Of a DNA stretch of 64,000 nucleotides, positions 10,383-19,985 are shown piece by piece (position 1 is the first letter of the stretch; every line of letters begins with the position of its first letter). The notes below the pieces were generated by a model that searched no databases, had not been told where the DNA came from, and saw only the letters and a program-made list of their open reading frames with translations. The position numbers were made by a program, and so were the translations under genes. The stretch is from an uncultured SAR86 cluster bacterium (GTDB lineage Bacteria; Pseudomonadota; Gammaproteobacteria; Magnimaribacterales; D2472). The stretch is from positions 1 through 64,000 of the forward strand of contig CACLMT010000004.1 of NCBI GenBank assembly GCA_902608115.1, read 5' to 3'.

Positions 10383-11908
10383 AGGCTATCTGTAGATTTA
10401 AATGCTTTTAAAACAACGCTTCGTGTTTGTGCAGGATCTATCACAGCGTCAATTTCTAGAAAAGACGCGGCTTCAATTGCTTGGCCAGCCTCATACATCT
10501 TGGCGACCAATTTATCAAAAAGTTCTTTACGCTCATCAAGATTCTCTATGCTTTCAAGCTCTTTTCTGTAACCCAGTTTTACAGCGCCTTCAATTCCCAT
10601 GCCGCCAAACTCTCCCGTTGGCCATGCTGCAGTATAAACAGGATTATGAAGACTACCGCCGACCAATGCCTGTGCACCCAACCCGTAACCCTTTCTGAGG
10701 AAAATTGCCACAAGGGGAACACTGATGTTTGCACCCTGCTTAAACAAAGATGCCATTCTTCTAACGGCCCCACCCTCTTCACTCGCAGGCCCAACCATGA
10801 ACCCAGGCGTATCAGCCAGCACCAGAATAGGTAATGCATGATCGTTACAGATAGCAATAAAGTCTGCAGCTTTTTCAGCTGACTCTGAATCTATTGCGCC
10901 GCCCAATTTCTGACAGTCGCTTGCAAGAAGGGCAAAAGGTTTACCTTCAATTCTGATAAACCCTGTGATAATACTTTCGCCATATTTTTTTCTGAGTTCT
11001 AAAAAACTATCCTCATCAGCCACTGTGTTAATAATGTCTCGAACCTTATAGGTGTAACGCCTATCCTCTGGCATGATGTTTTTGAGTATCTCTTGATCGC
11101 AAACAGAAAAATCTTCAATTGAACCTTGAAAATAAGACAGCAGTTTTTTTGCAGTCAAAGTTGCTTCCTCTTCATTTTCAGCAACATAGTCAACCACTCC
11201 ATTCTTCTCATGCACAGACACTGGACCAATATCAGTTGGCTCGAACACACCCAGCCCGCCGCCTTCAATCATTGCAGGGCCTGCCATGCCAATCCATGAG
11301 GTCTTTGTTGCAATCCTAAAATCGGAACAACCAAACAATGCAGCATTACCAGCAAAACAATAACCATTATTAACCGCAATTTTTAAGGAGCTGCCAGTTA
11401 ATTGAGCCCAGGATGAAAAAGAGGGAATGTGCAACCCAGCAATTTGAGTTAACACATCGGTATCGCCAGGCCTGCCACCTCCACCCTCAGTAAAAATTAT
11501 AATAGGAAGTCCGAACTTCTTAGCCTGATCACATATACGATCAAGTTTTAGATGATGGAAGGCACCTTGAGTTCCGGCCAACACAGAATAGTCATAAATA
11601 ATCGCTACAGCTTGAGAGCGCTCTGACCCTACCAAATCAGAATTCACAGAACAAAAACCAGTGATGATACCGTCAGCATTTGTTTTGTCTTGTAACTCTT
11701 CGTAGTCTCGACGAGTGCGTTGGGCAGCTACAGCAAATTGCCCAAACTCTAGAAAACTTTTCTCATCAACCAAATGAGTTAAATTTTCTCTGGCAGTTCT
11801 GTATTGCTTTGAATGTCTTTTTTCAGCAGATGAAACTCTAAATTCATCAGAGCTTTTTTCAACTCTGCGAATAAATTTTTCAAACTCTGGTCGATTTTTA
11901 ATGGCCAT
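10379..11908 (-). CDS. Acyl-CoA carboxylase, carboxyltransferase subunit (propionyl/methylcrotonyl-type)
   Basis: Two crotonase-like halves; motifs GGGGRPGDTD, DTPGFMVGPASEEGGAVRRMASLF, GGMGIEGAVKLGYRKELE. Confidence 0.9.
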   Translation of the reverse strand: MAIKNRPEFEKFIRRVEKSSDEFRVSSAEKRHSKQYRTARENLTHLVDEKSFLEFGQFAVAAQRTRRDYEELQDKTNADGIITGFCSVNSDLVGSERSQAVAIIYDYSVLAGTQGAFHHLKLDRICDQAKKFGLPIIIFTEGGGGRPGDTDVLTQIAGLHIPSFSSWAQLTGSSLKIAVNNGYCFAGNAALFGCSDFRIATKTSWIGMAGPAMIEGGGLGVFEPTDIGPVSVHEKNGVVDYVAENEEEATLTAKKLLSYFQGSIEDFSVCDQEILKNIMPEDRRYTYKVRDIINTVADEDSFLELRKKYGESIITGFIRIEGKPFALLASDCQKLGGAIDSESAEKAADFIAICNDHALPILVLADTPGFMVGPASEEGGAVRRMASLFKQGANISVPLVAIFLRKGYGLGAQALVGGSLHNPVYTAAWPTGEFGGMGIEGAVKLGYRKELESIENLDERKELFDKLVAKMYEAGQAIEAASFLEIDAVIDPAQTRSVVLKAFKSTDSL

Positions 11909-11948
11909 GATCTCCTATGCTACTAAAAAAATATCCATTCGAGTAAAA

Positions 11949-12020
11949 CTAACTGGCAGTATGTTTTTTAAATGTATCTCCAGTCAATTTCAATACCATT
12001 TTATTGTTGTATGTATCCAT
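11949..12020 (-). CDS. Candidate small ORF (23 aa, MDTYNNKMVLKLTGDTFKKHTAS), function unknown
   Basis: ATG preceded by AGGGAGC Shine-Dalgarno-like sequence, 19 nt after the aldo/keto reductase stop; not in ORF track. Confidence 0.25.
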   Translation of the reverse strand: MDTYNNKMVLKLTGDTFKKHTAS

Positions 12021-12039
12021 CTGTAGCTCCCTTTAAAAA

Positions 12040-13023
12040 TTAATTTTCTAAACAACCATCGATCTGTTGAATTTCAGTTTTAGACAAGATCCCTTTTACT
12101 TCTGCTTCCACACACTCATTTAACTCTTTTCTATTTTTTACACCTAAAATTACAGATGCAACACCTGCAGCGCTCAAAGCATACCTATGTGCCAAGCTGG
12201 CAGGAGATTCATCCCAATCATGTGCTAAATCTCTGAAAGATTTTGCTTTCTCAAAATCTTGAAAATCACTTTGATCAAAACCAGAACTGTGCGGCAATCT
12301 ATCCATTGAAGATGTCAAAGCTCCAGCTTGAACTGCTCTGATTGCCAAGATAGGAATATCACGTTGCTGACACTCCAATAATATTGCTTTTGGATTGAAG
12401 GCCTCTGATACATAACCAATGGCTCCTGCAGAATTTAAAGGATTAACAACGCATTGAACTGCGCTTGGTGGATGGTTATGAGCAAGCGCTTTGATGATTG
12501 CTTCTTCTTGTCCAAGCCCACCAATTCCCCAATGATCAATCTTCCCTTCCTTTATTAAACGCTCAAATGCAGGAATTACTGAATTAAAAAAACAACTGAG
12601 CGTTGTCGCACTTTTTCCTCTCAATTCATCAAACTTAAAAAGTTTATAGTTATCTTCAATCAATTGAGAGTGAAGTAAGAATAAATTGACCTTGTTTAAT
12701 TTCATATTATCCAGACTCTTGGTCAACGAACTATTTAACTTATCGTAGACCTCATCCTCTGGCTGTGTTCCTAATTGACATTTAGTGGTAAAAAAAAGAT
12801 TGTCTTTTTTCTTTCCATTTAAAGACTCCCCAAGCACTCTTTCAGCCTCACCTTTTCCATACATGGGAGCCACATCAAAATGATTGATGCCATGATCCAA
12901 AGCAGAATGTACCGTTTGAATAGCTTCTTCTTTGGTTGTTTCTCCCCAAACTTGACCGATTCCACCACCACCAAGTGTTAATGCGCTAACTTTAGAAAAA
13001 GGTTTAAAATTCCTAAAATGCAT
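12040..13023 (-). CDS. Aldo/keto reductase
   Basis: AKR motifs GINHFDVAPMYGKGEAERVLGESL and WGIGGLGQEE; start reassigned to ATG 13023 (MHFRNFKPFSKVSALTLGGGGIG). Confidence 0.88.
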   Translation of the reverse strand: MHFRNFKPFSKVSALTLGGGGIGQVWGETTKEEAIQTVHSALDHGINHFDVAPMYGKGEAERVLGESLNGKKKDNLFFTTKCQLGTQPEDEVYDKLNSSLTKSLDNMKLNKVNLFLLHSQLIEDNYKLFKFDELRGKSATTLSCFFNSVIPAFERLIKEGKIDHWGIGGLGQEEAIIKALAHNHPPSAVQCVVNPLNSAGAIGYVSEAFNPKAILLECQQRDIPILAIRAVQAGALTSSMDRLPHSSGFDQSDFQDFEKAKSFRDLAHDWDESPASLAHRYALSAAGVASVILGVKNRKELNECVEAEVKGILSKTEIQQIDGCLEN

Positions 13024-14995
13024 TGTTATACCAAATAGGCGAAGACCATGCTCTCTCTTGGATTGTTGCTGGCAAATCAGATCTAGGCTCCTCACCTACA
13101 CGAACTGCGTCCCACGTTGACCACCTACAAACTGGATTCTCAAGCACTCTGGAATAATAAAAAGCTTCCTGATTATTTTTAAAATCAGGGTCTTGCCAAA
13201 AAACTTTTAATTCCCTTGCTCCTGAATCGGCGCTAATTGAGCAATCATCTAAATCAACACGAGCTCCATTATCAGGGCAACGATAAGTTTGTGGATCAAC
13301 ACTTAGCCCATCAGAACATGCAACATCATAAACTTGTTCTTTATGCTCTCCATCCTCTAACCATCCCTTTATAATTTGAGTTCTTTGCAATGGTGCACCG
13401 AGAGGATCAGCAATTGCCCATATGAGAAAGGTTGGGGTTTTGTTTCCTTTTACATTGAGCGTTCCACCCATTGGAATACTTTTTGCATATGCATCTTGAA
13501 TGAGAGAAAGATCGTCTAATTTTGAATTCGCTAAATCATAACCTGCAAAAAATCTAACCTTTATTCTTGGGCCACTTGTTGCAAATGTTTCCTTACGTCT
13601 AAAAGCATCATAAATAGCTTCTCGAGTATTCTCTTCTGCCCAAACTCCCGCAAGACCTGAAGCAGAAAATTGAATCAATCGTTCGCTGGCAGAAAAATAG
13701 TCTTTTCCATCCACTTCCTTGAAAACATTTGGTCTCATTACTTTTAAAAAAGTTCCATACCACCGATTAAATGGAATAGAACCTCTAAGTTCTGCTGTGC
13801 CATCTAATAGACCTATCTTTGAGAAATATATTTCCTCATTATCAGAGCCGCCTCCAACATGAGTATCACTTGATCCTATTAAGCTAAATTTATATGGATT
13901 GGTTAGACCTTTCTCCGAAAGACTTAAACCCCTTAGATACGCGTCTCTGACATAGCTCCCTTTTAAATTACTTATAAGCTTTTCTTCTATCATTCCAGTT
14001 TTTGCTTCAAAGGCTGCCCATTCATCATTTTTAGAAAGCAATGGATGAGTCTCTGAGGTTCCTTTTACCTGAGTAATTTCAACCAATGGCTCATTTAGAG
14101 AACGGTTATTAGCATACTCTTCATCAATCGGGCCTCCATTATAATCATTTAGAGAAAATGCAGCCCCTCCAGAAATATTAGAGTTATGAGGAATAGCCAA
14201 ACTCTCAACTCCATTTCTTCTAAGCTCATTCATCCAATCCCATAATCTTTCAGGATCTTGGCTGTCCCCTCTTGTAAAAATATTACTAGGTAAATTATTG
14301 GTATCTCGAAAAATGACATTTCTATGTAAATATCTATCGTAAAGCTCAATGCTAGATGTATATTCATATCCAGCAAAAGTAGTAAAAGATCCAGGAACAT
14401 AAGCATCATCAGCCGCCTTAATGGTTTCTTGCCAAACGGTTCTGCCAACTTCTTCTATCAAGGATCTATCAATGGTTCCATCCTCAACCCCATCTCTAAT
14501 TGATTTAGCTAAAGGTCGAAAAAGGCCACCTCTTTTAATGATTGAATAAAGTCCATTGCTAACCGATACATTTAAATTATGTATTGGCTTTGTTATCTCA
14601 TATTTAGAAAACTCAGAGTTAGTATCAGCAGCCTCAGGCAGTAATCCCAAAAAGATTCCATGGTCAGTGACTGCATAAAAATCTAAAGGTCTGTTCAGTT
14701 GAATTTGATAACCACTTGGGTGTGGTATTGCATGCCCTTGTGCATACTTATAAGCATCAGCTGGAGAGTTCATTGTACCAAAAGTATATGCGTCAAATGA
14801 ATTAGCTGTATGAACATGCAAATCACCAAAATACGCATTTTTATCAGGATTTGGTGCGGGTCTGGGTTGAGTTTGAGTTTGTGTTAATGGTTTTTCCTCC
14901 AAAGATAGTGAAACCTCTTTTAAACTATTTTCATCTGAGCATGCGGCAAGAATCACTAGCATAGAAATAAAAAAAATATTTTGGATTTTCATCAT
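13013..14995 (-). CDS. DUF3604 family lipoprotein (PHP-like metallohydrolase)
   Basis: Lipobox-like MLVILAAC; GDLHVHTANSFDAYTFG, DFYAVTDHGIFLG, HNSNISGG, GSSDTHVGG. Confidence 0.88.
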   Translation of the reverse strand: MMKIQNIFFISMLVILAACSDENSLKEVSLSLEEKPLTQTQTQPRPAPNPDKNAYFGDLHVHTANSFDAYTFGTMNSPADAYKYAQGHAIPHPSGYQIQLNRPLDFYAVTDHGIFLGLLPEAADTNSEFSKYEITKPIHNLNVSVSNGLYSIIKRGGLFRPLAKSIRDGVEDGTIDRSLIEEVGRTVWQETIKAADDAYVPGSFTTFAGYEYTSSIELYDRYLHRNVIFRDTNNLPSNIFTRGDSQDPERLWDWMNELRRNGVESLAIPHNSNISGGAAFSLNDYNGGPIDEEYANNRSLNEPLVEITQVKGTSETHPLLSKNDEWAAFEAKTGMIEEKLISNLKGSYVRDAYLRGLSLSEKGLTNPYKFSLIGSSDTHVGGGSDNEEIYFSKIGLLDGTAELRGSIPFNRWYGTFLKVMRPNVFKEVDGKDYFSASERLIQFSASGLAGVWAEENTREAIYDAFRRKETFATSGPRIKVRFFAGYDLANSKLDDLSLIQDAYAKSIPMGGTLNVKGNKTPTFLIWAIADPLGAPLQRTQIIKGWLEDGEHKEQVYDVACSDGLSVDPQTYRCPDNGARVDLDDCSISADSGARELKVFWQDPDFKNNQEAFYYSRVLENPVCRWSTWDAVRVGEEPRSDLPATIQERAWSSPIWYNNAF

Positions 14996-16344
14996 TGCTC
15001 CTTAGATAGACGTTTTGTGATTTCTTCTTTTAGTAGCCACATTCTATCCTGACCCCAAACATAAAATGGATTACTGTCATCAGTATCAGTAATTTTAAAA
15101 CTTGGTACTCCCCAGCAATTTCCTGAATACATATCTTCAACATTATCATTTAGGACTTTTTTCCAGTGTTTGGTGTTTAAATCTTTTTTAATTGTTAACC
15201 AATCAAGCTCAAGCTCTGTAACCAAGTTCTCTAAAAAAGCATCATCGCCAATATTGATTCCATCTTGAAAAGAAGCTTTTAATAAAGCTTCAATATACTC
15301 AAAACCCTTCCCAGCTCCATCAATTATTGGGAACAATGAATAAGATTTTCTAGCTGGTTTTCCAATTGGTGAGTAAATAGATTTCATTTCATGTCCATGC
15401 TTTCTACCCTCTCTTGCCGCATCTGAAATAATGTACTTAACCTTAAAATTTGGAATGGTCATCATTCGCATGAGCATAGGTAGCACGGGTTTTGTGATAA
15501 GGTTTACAGGATACTCTTCCCTAATTTGACGAACTCTTTTAGTGCTTACAAAAGTATATGGGCTGTTCAAAGATGGATAGTAATATAAATTTACTTTTTT
15601 ATCTGATTCTAGGTGTCTCGGAGCTTTTAATTCTATTGGGCAAATGTTATCGAGGGCTTGAGGATTCTTTGCTCCCAATTGAGCAAGCCTTTCCTCTAAA
15701 TGAGGTAAGCGATCTACACCCCAATACAATTCTTTTTCATAATAAAATGCAGATCCAAAATAATAACCTTTTGCATTTCTAGTTTCGTTACCCTGCATTA
15801 ATTTGTTCTTAACCTCGCTCTTAGTTGCATAATAAGTAGAAGACAACTCATCTAGGGCAATAGCATCTCCCTCCCACAAAGCAAAACTAACTTGAGTTGC
15901 TATCTCCCCAAAATCTTCTGCTCTCACTGAAGTTAAAATTGAGTTAGCTTTTTCTACTAGATCTTTTGTAGGATACTCATCAGCCTTAAAATTAATGTTG
16001 TAAAAAGGTGCAATTCGTTTTACATCCCGCAAACAATAAATGTTGTACAAGGAAGGTTCATGCACTGCATCAAGATTTTCTTCTCCAACCAATATCGGTT
16101 TGAGAACAATATCAAAAGAGGATTTTAATTCTTCAATACATTGTATGGTTAGATGAGAATAAGGGTCATCTACCTTGTGGAAGTACAATATTTCATGAGG
16201 TCTTTTTTCTTCTTGCCTTGCCGCCTCAGTTTTCTTGCGAATATTTTGAAAAATTTCATAGCTAGAAAAAGTATTCATAGCTTGATTTCTTATTTTGGCA
16301 CTCATCGTGCGCCTAGTCATGAAATTTCTAAAAGCTTTAAGCAT
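14992..16344 (-). CDS. Tandem DsbA-fold / 2-hydroxychromene-2-carboxylate isomerase-like protein
   Basis: Two related halves: EILYFHKVDDPYSHLTIQCI... and VNLYYYPSLNSPYTFVSTKRV...; C-terminal NCWGVPSFKI typical of HCCA isomerase/DsbA-like proteins. Confidence 0.75.
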   Translation of the reverse strand: MLKAFRNFMTRRTMSAKIRNQAMNTFSSYEIFQNIRKKTEAARQEEKRPHEILYFHKVDDPYSHLTIQCIEELKSSFDIVLKPILVGEENLDAVHEPSLYNIYCLRDVKRIAPFYNINFKADEYPTKDLVEKANSILTSVRAEDFGEIATQVSFALWEGDAIALDELSSTYYATKSEVKNKLMQGNETRNAKGYYFGSAFYYEKELYWGVDRLPHLEERLAQLGAKNPQALDNICPIELKAPRHLESDKKVNLYYYPSLNSPYTFVSTKRVRQIREEYPVNLITKPVLPMLMRMMTIPNFKVKYIISDAAREGRKHGHEMKSIYSPIGKPARKSYSLFPIIDGAGKGFEYIEALLKASFQDGINIGDDAFLENLVTELELDWLTIKKDLNTKHWKKVLNDNVEDMYSGNCWGVPSFKITDTDDSNPFYVWGQDRMWLLKEEITKRLSKEQ

Positions 16345-16367
16345 AATTGCGAGCTAAAGGTTAAAAA

Positions 16368-16472
16368 TTACTTAATCTTTTTCCAATGATTGAATCTACT
16401 TAGGCTATGATGCATACACTCTTGAATGAAAGGATGCTCAATACCAAATAATTCTGTAATTTTAGTTTTCAT
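16368..16472 (-). pseudogene. Truncated nitronate monooxygenase-like N-terminus (34 codons)
   Basis: MKTKITELFGIEHPFIQECMHHSLSRFNHWKKIK; first ~17 residues resemble the NMO/2-nitropropane dioxygenase N-terminus (ITELFGIEHPIIQGGM); AGGAGG ribosome-binding site; stops after 34 codons. Confidence 0.55.
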
Positions 16473-16484
16473 AATACCTCCTGT

Positions 16485-17297
16485 TTATTTCTTATCACCG
16501 CGTGGAAATGTTATATCTGTTGGTGTCAAAAAATCTTCATATTGTTTTTGGAGTCTTTGCATGCCTTTGATCCATCTATCTCTATCATTACCTTTACGCA
16601 TGACATATTCTGCAACTTCTGTATGAGGAAGAACTAAGAACCTTTCTTCAGCTATAGCGCTTAATACTTCTTGGGCTACAACTTCTGGCTCCATCATCCC
16701 ATCAACACCAGCCACTCCAGGACCTTGTGCTGTCATAGCGGTTCTTACAGCTTGAGGGCACAAACAGGAAACCCCAATACCTTTTTCTCCATATGTAATT
16801 TTTATCCATTCAGCAAAGCTAACTGCTGCAGCTTTAGTCACTGAGTAACCCGCTGCTCCAAGTTGTGTGAGTAAACCAGCTGCAGAAGAAGTGTTAACCA
16901 AATAACCCTCTTCTCTTTCTAGCATCTGAGGTAAAACATGTTTTGCTGCAAAAATATGCGCCTGTACATTTACTTCCCATATATTTTGCCAATCAGATGT
17001 CTTAGCCTCAAAAAATCCAGGTACACCACTAATCCCAGCATTAGAACAAAAAATATCAACACCGCCTGCATGTTTGTTTGACTTCTCAATGACATCGATA
17101 ATTGCATCTTCTTTTCCGACATTAGCCTCTACCGCAATTCCTTCAACTGAGTCTGCTGTTTGCTTTGCCCCATCTAAGTTCACATCAACAGCTACTAAAG
17201 ATTTAACTCCAGCCTGATAAAATGCTTTACATAAAGCTTTTCCAATACCGCTTGCAGCACCAGTAACAACAACTCTTTTATTTTTTACTTCCATCAA
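16485..17297 (-). CDS. SDR family oxidoreductase
   Basis: VTGAASGIGKAL, CSNAGISG, YSVTKAA. Confidence 0.95.
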   Translation of the reverse strand: MMEVKNKRVVVTGAASGIGKALCKAFYQAGVKSLVAVDVNLDGAKQTADSVEGIAVEANVGKEDAIIDVIEKSNKHAGGVDIFCSNAGISGVPGFFEAKTSDWQNIWEVNVQAHIFAAKHVLPQMLEREEGYLVNTSSAAGLLTQLGAAGYSVTKAAAVSFAEWIKITYGEKGIGVSCLCPQAVRTAMTAQGPGVAGVDGMMEPEVVAQEVLSAIAEERFLVLPHTEVAEYVMRKGNDRDRWIKGMQRLQKQYEDFLTPTDITFPRGDKK

Positions 17298-18352
17298 TTC
17301 ACCTTGCTAATCTTAATCTCATCAGAGTCTAAAGGTAGAACCACCATAGTTCCATCATCAGCTACACTCCAATCTTTTCTTATTTTATTTACTCCCCGAA
17401 AAAACATTCTTTCCATCATGCTATTTCTTGGAGATGGAGTTAAATGATAAAAAACTAAATGATCAACATTTGCAAGATTTGCTACTTTAGCTGCATCCTT
17501 AGGAGTAGTGTGATAAGTCGTAATATCATCCAAAACCTTTGCTGTTAATGAATTACCAGCCTTATTAGCAACACCTTTCATAATTTCTAAAATATGATTG
17601 GCTTGAGCCTCATGAAATAATACATCTGCATCTTTTGCATAAGTAATTAAGTTTTCGCTATATGAAGTATCTCCACTAATGACAATAGATCTACCTTTGA
17701 AATCAAAACGATACCCTAATGCTGGTTTTACTGGGTCATGGGGTACTTTAAATGCAGTAACTTTTAACCCATTCTCATTAATAACAACAGGGTTTAATAA
17801 ATCAACTGGGTGAGGATCAAACCCTACGATATTAATCGGCGCAACCTCATCACCATGATGTTCATTCCGATATTTAAAATCGAGTTTATATGCATCTTCA
17901 AAACCTTTGGTCACAAACTCAACACCCGATGGACCATAAACATCTAATCTCTTAGTCCGAGACTGAGCGACCCAGGTTCCCATGTGAATATCTGCTAAAT
18001 CAGAGATATGGTCTGAATGAAGATGAGTAAGCAATACTGCTTTAATCTTACCTAGATTAACCCCATAGCTCCTGAGATTGCTTGCACTTCCATCTCCAAC
18101 ATCTATGACATAATAACTACCACCAGCATTAATTAAAATACATGTCTCGGCCCTTCTTGGATGAGGAAGCGGAGAACGAGAGCCACAAACTAGAGCTGTT
18201 AAAGAGTTGTCATAAAGATCAATTTCTTGATTTTGTAAATTATTTAAAGCTGATGTCATCACCCTGTCTTGAACAGCTGGAATTCTAGTTAATATAGCTA
18301 TCAATAAAAATGCAGCTACCACTATAAAAATTAAGTACTTTAGTATTTTCAT
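17294..18352 (-). CDS. MBL-fold metallo-hydrolase (RNase Z/arylsulfatase-like) with N-terminal membrane anchor
   Basis: LLTHLHSDHISDL; SGDTSYSENLI; hydrophobic N-terminus. Confidence 0.9.
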   Translation of the reverse strand: MKILKYLIFIVVAAFLLIAILTRIPAVQDRVMTSALNNLQNQEIDLYDNSLTALVCGSRSPLPHPRRAETCILINAGGSYYVIDVGDGSASNLRSYGVNLGKIKAVLLTHLHSDHISDLADIHMGTWVAQSRTKRLDVYGPSGVEFVTKGFEDAYKLDFKYRNEHHGDEVAPINIVGFDPHPVDLLNPVVINENGLKVTAFKVPHDPVKPALGYRFDFKGRSIVISGDTSYSENLITYAKDADVLFHEAQANHILEIMKGVANKAGNSLTAKVLDDITTYHTTPKDAAKVANLANVDHLVFYHLTPSPRNSMMERMFFRGVNKIRKDWSVADDGTMVVLPLDSDEIKISKVN

Positions 18353-18730
18353 TTAGTCCTCTCCAGATATTTTTGTTCTAACAAATAGAAAAAATAAACC
18401 CACAACAACCTCTACAAGAATTTGTGGTGTAGCAAAAGTTGCATCATAAAAGACTGTGGACATTGATCTATAAAACGCTGCAACAAGTAAAAGCATGGCA
18501 GGGGCTAAAAACCAATATTGTTTCTTTGTATAAACTCCAATCAATGTCATAGATCCTAAAGTAATAAAAAAACTGCCCAGATCACCAATTTGTGTACTTA
18601 ATCCCACATCTTGTAAAAGAGGCATCCCTAGTGATTCGGCAGCAGTTGATGGATCAAGTATCCATTGCAATCCAACACCAAAAAATAAAACTCCTATGAG
18701 ACCTGTAATTCCTCGCAATATATTATTCAT
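18353..18730 (-). CDS. Small integral membrane protein (DUF4345-like), function unknown
   Basis: About four hydrophobic segments; abuts the MBL gene. Confidence 0.6.
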   Translation of the reverse strand: MNNILRGITGLIGVLFFGVGLQWILDPSTAAESLGMPLLQDVGLSTQIGDLGSFFITLGSMTLIGVYTKKQYWFLAPAMLLLVAAFYRSMSTVFYDATFATPQILVEVVVGLFFLFVRTKISGED

Positions 18731-18786
18731 TCTTCCTCCTATTTAACTCATTCAAGCAAAAATATTTATTAATTAACTTAAAATAT

Positions 18787-18820
18787 GTACCTTTTTTTAA
18801 AAATTAATAATAAAAGGTAC
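18787..18820. repeat. Intergenic inverted repeat GTACCTTTT...AAAAGGTAC
   Basis: 9-bp arms with 16-nt spacer in the largest gap of the accessory block. Confidence 0.6.
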
Positions 18821-18868
18821 AATACCCACCTCTTTCAAATATTTTTAGCAATTACTTTTTTCTTATAA

Positions 18869-19972
18869 TTAAATAAGTACTATTATTCCTTCATTAGGGT
18901 TAATATTTCCAGCAACAACCTCTTCGTAAGTTTTTATAAACTCTTCTAGACCAGAAATTTCTTTTAGCTGCATCCAGTCTCTGCTTTGCAAAGCTCTTGC
19001 AGCCATAAATATATTTGTTTTCTCACTGTAGCCTTCGTGACCCCAGTCTCCAATACGTTTTTGAATGTGAGCTGGCGCAAAAAAGAATTCTGTGCGATCT
19101 CTTAACATCGCTTGCCCTAAAACATCTTCTGCAGTCGTTTTATTATCCCAATGGGTCATCCCCACGGTTAGACACTTAAGCATATTATCTCCCAGAGCAC
19201 CATGCAGAGTTCCCAAGATATCTCTGTTTCCTGCCATATCTACCATGACTGATCCTTGGCTGCAATCTACTTGATCAAGCTCATCGTATGTGATCACTTC
19301 ATCGTAACAACCCAAGCTTGTAACAAAATCAGAGTTGCTTGCTGAAGTAAGTCCAATAATTTTTGGTGCGTCATTTTTATCTGCTAAACCTTGTGCTAAA
19401 CCAATCGCAGTTTTGCTTGAAGCGCTAATAATAATAATTTGAGAAGCTCCAAGATAGGATTCATCCTGTAGCGCATCACATAAACAAAATGCAGTGACAT
19501 GAAGAGGGAATAAAAGCGCCCTGATGTTATCCATAGAGCTATCATAATTTTCTTCCCCAGATAATCTCACATAGTTGTTGTAAACCGGAGGGAGTTCTTT
19601 GCGATGATCTTTTCCATCGCTAAAACTTCGATCAATTATTTTTGCTGGATTTAAAATCAAATAATTTGCAGCTGGAAAATACCCAAAAATTCTTTCCCCA
19701 ACTTCTAAACCTTCAACTCTTGAATGGCTTATTTCAGCAAAACCCCACATTGGAATACAGCCCCACTTATTATTAGGATCTTCTGATGCTGGAAAAAACT
19801 GCCAATAACCAATCGTTTCGCCAGCAACCCCATAAGTTACATTGTTTGCAGTAAAAGCAAAGCGTTCAATTTTGACTGAAATTTCTCCATCATTTAAATT
19901 GAATGGATCTTTGTCATTCTTTGCAAAACGCGTCTTAGTTAAGTCACTTTTAAAAGTTTGTAATTCAATCAT
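18869..19972 (-). CDS. DUF2855 family protein (MDR/quinone-reductase-like)
   Basis: NNVTYGVAGETIGYWQFFP, WGCIPMWGFAEI, IIIISASSKTAIGLAQGL as in DUF2855. Confidence 0.85.
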   Translation of the reverse strand: MIELQTFKSDLTKTRFAKNDKDPFNLNDGEISVKIERFAFTANNVTYGVAGETIGYWQFFPASEDPNNKWGCIPMWGFAEISHSRVEGLEVGERIFGYFPAANYLILNPAKIIDRSFSDGKDHRKELPPVYNNYVRLSGEENYDSSMDNIRALLFPLHVTAFCLCDALQDESYLGASQIIIISASSKTAIGLAQGLADKNDAPKIIGLTSASNSDFVTSLGCYDEVITYDELDQVDCSQGSVMVDMAGNRDILGTLHGALGDNMLKCLTVGMTHWDNKTTAEDVLGQAMLRDRTEFFFAPAHIQKRIGDWGHEGYSEKTNIFMAARALQSRDWMQLKEISGLEEFIKTYEEVVAGNINPNEGIIVLI

Positions 19973-19985
19973 AAATCCCTAAAAA

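Noticed and set aside
10402-11319. Several ORFs of 66-117 aa overlapping the carboxyltransferase gene
   Set aside because: Shadow ORFs in a less AT-rich coding region; the carboxyltransferase frame has clear motifs
13024-13095. N-terminal extension of the aldo/keto reductase ORF (MRSLDLICQQQ...)
   Set aside because: Lies within the DUF3604 3' end; AKR homology begins after ATG 13023
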